32,312 bases of DNA from Candidatus Omnitrophota bacterium. GTDB taxonomy: Bacteria; Omnitrophota; Koll11; Duberdicusellales; 4484-171. Position 1 is the stretch's first letter. Every line of letters begins with the position of its first letter. The notes under the pieces are model-generated. The model was not told the DNA's origin. It did not search any database and worked only from the letters and a program-made list of their open reading frames with translations. A program made the position numbers and the translations under genes. The stretch spans positions 1-32,312 of the forward strand of contig JAUYCY010000013.1 of NCBI GenBank assembly GCA_030692055.1, in the 5' to 3' direction. Of this stretch, positions 28,857 through 32,312 are shown in pieces.

Positions 28857-30323
28857 TTAGGTAATTTTTAAACTTCCATCTTTTGCTATTTTTGATTCTA
28901 TATAGTGATTAAGTTCGATTCTTTTCTCTTCCTCCAATTCAGCAAAAGAAACCCCATAACGATTTACCGGTGAGTCAAATTTATTCCAAATAACTTTTGC
29001 TTGCATACGCATCATGGGAACCTTATCTCCGAAAAAGAATAATCTTAAAGCTATTTTTTCCTTTTCCTTGAATTCATGTCTGGTTTCAAAACATAGTCCT
29101 CCTAAGCTAATATTATTGGCAAAGGATTTTATACTCTTCGATTTATCTTGGGATTCAATTCTTAAGATTATAGTCCTATTAAAATCTCTACTTAAATCTA
29201 AGCGGGAAAACTGCCTCTTTTCTAGTGATTTTTCCGGAATCCAAAGCTCTTCCTCATCCTTAATTGGAGAAGATAACTTCTTCGCCATTCCTTTCTCAAC
29301 AAGTATCTCTTTTAGAGATTCGTATGAATTTTTAACCTGTTCGGCTTCTTTTTCTTTTTCCAATAACTCTGCCTCTTTTGCTTTACGAGCTTTTTCTTCC
29401 TGCTCTAAAAGTTTCGCCTCTCTTTTTACGTCCAATTTGAGTTGTTCAAATTCTTTTTCTCGTGCCGACGAAGTGTTTTCTATAATTTTACGAACAATCT
29501 CCTCCTGTTCGAGAAGCTTATTTTTCTCTGCAACTTGAGATTTAAGTTTTTCAATCTCTTGGGTTGCCATATTTTTATCAAGGATTAACCTATATCTACG
29601 CCAAAATAACCAAAAGAACAAAAGCCCTAATCCAGAAACTAAGGCTAATCCTGTAAACCAAAATACTATTGCCCACACTATATTTTTTCTCACTTTTTCC
29701 TTAGGAAATTGTACTGTCACTTTAGGGGTTTCTAATTGCGGAGGCTTGGATGACATTTTTGTAAGGGTGGCGTCCATAGTCTGCGACCTTTTAATTATCT
29801 TATCTTTGGTTTCGCTCTTTGTAAAAACTTCCTTACCACCTTCAGGAAATACAACCATCTCTGGGGGTGTCTGGATATCCAATATAATAGTATCTAGTTC
29901 CTGCCAAATCTTGTAAGGTGTTCTTTGGGTGAGTTCAAAGGTTAAGGATTTAAGTGACCTGTTTTTACCTTCTTCAAAATAGCTAGTAACAATCCTTTTT
30001 ATTACCCCTTGATTCACCATAACTTCATTGTCAATCTTGCTTACAATATTCCTAGTTTGAAATTCAATTGCTAACCTCGGCGGGTTCTCCAGCCAATAGG
30101 AGTTAAATTTAACCGGGCCAGATGTTGAAATTATTATTCTTGTTCCCTCTTTAACCACGTTAGTGGCTGAATTTTCAGATTTTCCTGTTAAATCCTGCGC
30201 TATTGAAGGTGCATGAAAAAGTAAGGAAAAAACAAAGAGTGCCAAGAAAAAAATAAAAGTAGTTTTGAGCTTTTCCCGCATTTTGCGGGACCCCGTTTTG
30301 GTGGGAAAATCTGTCGGCGTCAT
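28857..30323 (-). CDS. Membrane c-di-GMP receptor with AMIN and PilZ domains
   Basis: 488 residues from the ATG at 30323. A signal peptide (about 15-43, FIFFLALFVFSLLFHAPSIA) leads to a periplasmic AMIN-like domain (about 50-155, GTRIIISTSGPVKFNSYWLE, LDIQTP). A transmembrane helix (about 215-243) and a long coiled coil (about 248-345) follow. The cytoplasmic C-terminus is a PilZ domain with the c-di-GMP motifs RQFSRLDLSR and NNISLGGL. It should relay c-di-GMP across the inner membrane to cell wall or secretin-like partners. The start overlaps the upstream stop (ATGA). An inner ATG at 30281 begins the signal peptide directly but lies within a palindrome. Confidence 0.87.
   Translation of the reverse strand: MTPTDFPTKTGSRKMREKLKTTFIFFLALFVFSLLFHAPSIAQDLTGKSENSATNVVKEGTRIIISTSGPVKFNSYWLENPPRLAIEFQTRNIVSKIDNEVMVNQGVIKRIVTSYFEEGKNRSLKSLTFELTQRTPYKIWQELDTIILDIQTPPEMVVFPEGGKEVFTKSETKDKIIKRSQTMDATLTKMSSKPPQLETPKVTVQFPKEKVRKNIVWAIVFWFTGLALVSGLGLLFFWLFWRRYRLILDKNMATQEIEKLKSQVAEKNKLLEQEEIVRKIIENTSSAREKEFEQLKLDVKREAKLLEQEEKARKAKEAELLEKEKEAEQVKNSYESLKEILVEKGMAKKLSSPIKDEEELWIPEKSLEKRQFSRLDLSRDFNRTIILRIESQDKSKSIKSFANNISLGGLCFETRHEFKEKEKIALRLFFFGDKVPMMRMQAKVIWNKFDSPVNRYGVSFAELEEEKRIELNHYIESKIAKDGSLKIT
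30274..30306. repeat. TCCCGC/GCGGGA palindrome in the AMIN-PilZ gene start
   Basis: TCCCGCattttGCGGGA (30274-30290) followed by a decayed second hairpin CCCCGttttggtGGGA (30291-30306). The plan matches 27668-27700. The alternative ATG of the PilZ gene (30281-30279) lies in the first loop and stem. Confidence 0.78.
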
Positions 30324-30946
30324 AGTTTTTTCACCACATCGTTTTCTTTAAATTCCACACTCTTCCAAGGAGTCAAGATAACTGTTGCGGAAGTCTTTTC
30401 TTCTATTTTTTCTACTTGCACCTTGCCGATAAATTTATCATCACGATAGACCGAAAGAACATCGCCTAATTTTAGATTATTCGCACTACCTAAATTTACA
30501 CCTACAAGGCCATGTTCTTTATCAAGCGTTAAAACGTTGCCGGTTAAACCACGCGTGCTTTTGACCACAATCTTTTCGAGTTCAATACTCTTGGGTAGCG
30601 CGGCAGTCAACTTTTCAACTTTTTCCTCTAGGGCTTGCTTCTCGTTTGCAAGTGAAATTAACTGAGCTTCTGCTTCTTTTCTGACAATGATTTCTTTTTC
30701 AAGTTTATCCAAGGTAAGTTTTATCTGTTCATCCTTTGCTGTTATTTCTTTCTTTGCTTCTACAAGATGATTTTCTACTACTCTTTTGACTTCAATAGTC
30801 CGTGTTAATTCGTTTTCTGTTTTTATCCTTAATGCTTTTTCTTTTTCTTTAAGAATATAAAGAGTGATACAAACAATTAATAAAATAATTATGCTTGGCC
30901 AAAAGATTTTCGGCCTGACCAAAGAATGAAGGTTCACTTTTAGCAT
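30320..30946 (-). CDS. Membrane-anchored coiled-coil protein
   Basis: About 208 residues. One N-terminal helix (IFWPSIIILLIVCITLYILK), a coiled coil of about 85 residues (heptads rich in Glu/Lys), then a C-terminal beta domain (GNVLTLDKEHGLVGVNLGSA, LGDVLSVYRDDKFIGKVQVE) resembling the beta modules of MreC-like envelope scaffold proteins. No exact family. GGAGG at 30962-30958 lies 11 nt before the ATG at 30946; the GTG at 30958 overlaps the ribosome site and is rejected. It is coupled to the AMIN-PilZ gene by an ATGA overlap, so the two probably work together at the membrane. Confidence 0.8.
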   Translation of the reverse strand: MLKVNLHSLVRPKIFWPSIIILLIVCITLYILKEKEKALRIKTENELTRTIEVKRVVENHLVEAKKEITAKDEQIKLTLDKLEKEIIVRKEAEAQLISLANEKQALEEKVEKLTAALPKSIELEKIVVKSTRGLTGNVLTLDKEHGLVGVNLGSANNLKLGDVLSVYRDDKFIGKVQVEKIEEKTSATVILTPWKSVEFKENDVVKKL

Positions 30947-30968
30947 AGTACAAAACACCTCCTTTTAT

Positions 30969-31223
30969 TTACTCTGCGATCTCTGGATCTCTATCTATCT
31001 TACGTGCTATATATTTAACCACATTAGCTACTGTATCCAACCTTTCCGCATCCTCATCGGGAATTTCAATATTAAATTTTTCTTCTAAAGCCATAACCAA
31101 TTCTATCGTATCAATTGATTCCGCGCCTAAATCATCAATAAAAGAAGTTTCGGGTTTGACCTCTTCGGGTTTTAACCTCAATTGTTCACAGATAATTGTC
31201 TGTATTTCCTCAAATAAACTCAA
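30969..31223 (-). CDS. Acyl carrier protein
   Basis: 84 residues, the normal ACP size. The phosphopantetheine site is DLGAESIDTIELVMALEEKF; the Ser of ESID takes the 4'-phosphopantetheine arm (the usual sequence is DSLD). FNIEIPDEDAERLDTVANVV is the typical second half. No fatty acid synthesis genes are near, so this is probably a dedicated ACP. It lies 3 bp after the gas-vesicle-associated gene and before the coiled-coil protein. Its partner could be the reductase at 24198-25277. Confidence 0.93.
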   Translation of the reverse strand: MSLFEEIQTIICEQLRLKPEEVKPETSFIDDLGAESIDTIELVMALEEKFNIEIPDEDAERLDTVANVVKYIARKIDRDPEIAE

Positions 31224-31226
31224 AAT

Positions 31227-31910
31227 CTAACCTTCCGCTTGAGCAATGAGATACCTGTCTAATTCCTCAAATCGCTCCTTGTGTTTATGACAAAAAGGCA
31301 GTAAGTTTTGGTATTCTCTTACCTTATCTATATCTTTTATCTCTTTAATTTGAATACTTCTGGGTAGTCTGTTTTTGATATTGTGGTAGGCACCAATAAA
31401 AAGAATACCTTTCTCGCTATGGTGTAGAGTTTCGTCTATGTTCTTAGCAATAAATCTATCTCTTTTATTTAAAAGCCTGTCTTTGGCTAATTTATATTTT
31501 ATAAATATAATTAATTTACGCGTGATTGACTTGGCTTGAGTTAAAGCAACTAATCTATCCCGTTCCTCTTTGACAAGCTTGAAATCCTCTGTCTTAACTA
31601 AAATGGCTCCTCTTTTTAGGAGCCTGGCGACTAATTCGTAATTCCTGCTTCCTGCTTTTGCGCTTTCTTCAACGATTCTCTGTCCTACCTCGCCATCCGC
31701 GACCATGCCATCCTGATATATCTTCACTCCTGTTACATCTATGGAATCGAAATAATCCGATATCACATCCCAAAACTTTTCAACTGCCGCCTTGTGTTTC
31801 CCCCAAACATCTTCTCCCAGATCCGCGATACCTCTTTTAGTCACATCTTTCGCTAATGACCCGAGGTCAGCGCTTGTATGAATAACTGGGACATAAATCA
31901 GTTTTCTCAT
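31227..31910 (-). CDS. Conserved hypothetical protein of gas vesicle neighbourhoods
   Basis: 227 residues, soluble alpha/beta. Distinct motifs: MRKLIYVPVIHTSADLGSLA, DVTGVKIYQDGMVADGEVGQ, RLLKRGAILVKTEDF and GILFIGAYHNIKNRLP. From memory, proteins with this pattern occur beside gvp genes in several deltaproteobacteria, but I cannot run a search. The end strand FIGAYHNI recalls TraB/GumN-type families only loosely. It is 3 bp downstream of gvpO and 3 bp upstream of the ACP gene, so the three are one transcript. No function is assigned. Confidence 0.72.
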   Translation of the reverse strand: MRKLIYVPVIHTSADLGSLAKDVTKRGIADLGEDVWGKHKAAVEKFWDVISDYFDSIDVTGVKIYQDGMVADGEVGQRIVEESAKAGSRNYELVARLLKRGAILVKTEDFKLVKEERDRLVALTQAKSITRKLIIFIKYKLAKDRLLNKRDRFIAKNIDETLHHSEKGILFIGAYHNIKNRLPRSIQIKEIKDIDKVREYQNLLPFCHKHKERFEELDRYLIAQAEG

Positions 31911-31913
31911 AAT

Positions 31914-32186
31914 TTATTCTTTTTGAATCTCACAACGCTTCCTCATCCTTATTCTCTCATAACCAAGAAGGTTTCCAGAAGCATCAACTCGGACATCATA
32001 AATTCCAAGGAGATCAAGATTAGCTGCTTCAGAAGGCTTTTCAGTTATTTCAATAGTAATGTGCCATATATCCGCTTCTTTGTTTATTCCTATCGCAGTG
32101 GGAGAACTAAACCCAGTGAGTTGAACCAACCCTACATTAGCAATTTCCACAATATCTTTAACTTCCATTTTCTGCTCTTTATGCAC
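31914..32186 (-). CDS. gvpO: Gas vesicle protein GvpO
   Basis: 90 residues. GvpO is an accessory factor of gas vesicle assembly. The family pattern is visible: helix VEIANVGLVQLTGFSSPTAI, then WHITIEITEKPSEAANLDLL, GIYDVRVDASGNLLGYERIR and the basic end RMRKRCE. The frame starts at a GTG (32186) with GAGGAG 10 nt upstream; an ATG at 32168 is the alternative. The start overlaps the end of a preceding small frame by 8 bp. GvpA and other structural genes are not in the window but would be expected just beyond its right edge. Confidence 0.8.
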   Translation of the reverse strand: MHKEQKMEVKDIVEIANVGLVQLTGFSSPTAIGINKEADIWHITIEITEKPSEAANLDLLGIYDVRVDASGNLLGYERIRMRKRCEIQKE

Positions 32187-32307
32187 TTTTAATCTTCTCC
32201 TCTAATTTTCCTAATCTCTTTTTCAGCTCTGTGTTTTCTTTTTCTATCTCAGCTTCTTTTGCTTTTGAGGAAAGAAAACTATCAGTTTGCCACCAATTTA
32301 TTCCCAT
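32179..32307 (-). CDS. Small coiled-coil frame at window edge, possibly partial
   Basis: From ATG at 32307 the frame reads MGINWWQTDSFLSS, then a Glu/Lys helix ending KLEEKIKSA: 42 codons. It may begin further right, outside the window. The helical tail would form a coiled coil. It overlaps gvpO by 8 bp, which suggests coupling within a gas vesicle operon. Family not recognised. Confidence 0.5.
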   Translation of the reverse strand: MGINWWQTDSFLSSKAKEAEIEKENTELKKRLGKLEEKIKSA

Positions 32308-32312
32308 CTCCA

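Overview
The window looks like chromosomal DNA of an uncultivated Gram-negative bacterium. The best fit is Omnitrophota (OP3) or a close relative. This is inferred from gene content (Kdo/lipid A genes, many GT9 glycosyltransferases, bactofilin, AMIN-PilZ protein, gas vesicle gene) and from abundant short GC-rich palindromes that run into reading frames. I could not check it by phylogeny.

Left part (about 0.35-15.76 kb, all minus strand). In transcription order it reads topA, a XerC/D recombinase, waaA (kdtA), lpxK, an acyltransferase-ELM1 fusion, a GT4-GT9 fusion, a GT4, a small GIY-YIG nuclease between inverted repeats, a polysaccharide deacetylase and three GT9 heptosyltransferase-like genes. 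This is a cell-envelope operon for Kdo, lipid A and inner core, placed behind the conserved dprA-topA-xer block. Most gaps between these genes are filled by nested inverted repeats, several of which supply stop codons or N-terminal extensions of the neighbouring genes.

Junction (about 16.1 kb). Directly upstream of topA lies only the C-terminal part of dprA. It is cut off by a complete large serine recombinase whose last codons are written in dprA DNA. This reads as one end of an integrative element inserted in dprA. The missing 5' part of dprA is not found to the right, so the element, if that is what it is, runs beyond 32.3 kb.

Element core (16.1-19.4 kb). It holds the recombinase, a coupled MerR-like HTH protein, small proteins, a phage O-like replication/DNA-binding protein behind a terminator hairpin and a strong sigma70 promoter, and a palindrome-rich control region with DnaA-box-like sites.

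Signalling cargo (19.4-27.3 kb). A cyclic-di-GMP-I riboswitch with a terminator precedes a receiver-Fis response regulator. Then come orphan phosphotransfer-like and decayed kinase fragments, two stand-alone receivers, a full histidine kinase, a thioester-reductase-like SDR, and rpoN behind a perfect sigma54 promoter. rpoN carries an in-frame palindrome insertion.

Right end (27.3-32.3 kb, minus strand). A membrane protein, bactofilin, two unknown small proteins, an AMIN/PilZ c-di-GMP receptor, a coiled-coil membrane protein, an acyl carrier protein, a gas-vesicle-neighbourhood protein and GvpO. The working idea is a mobile or formerly mobile island that couples c-di-GMP and phosphorelay signalling and its own sigma54 to gas vesicle or envelope functions. 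The individual gene calls are solid; the island and its regulatory logic are inference.
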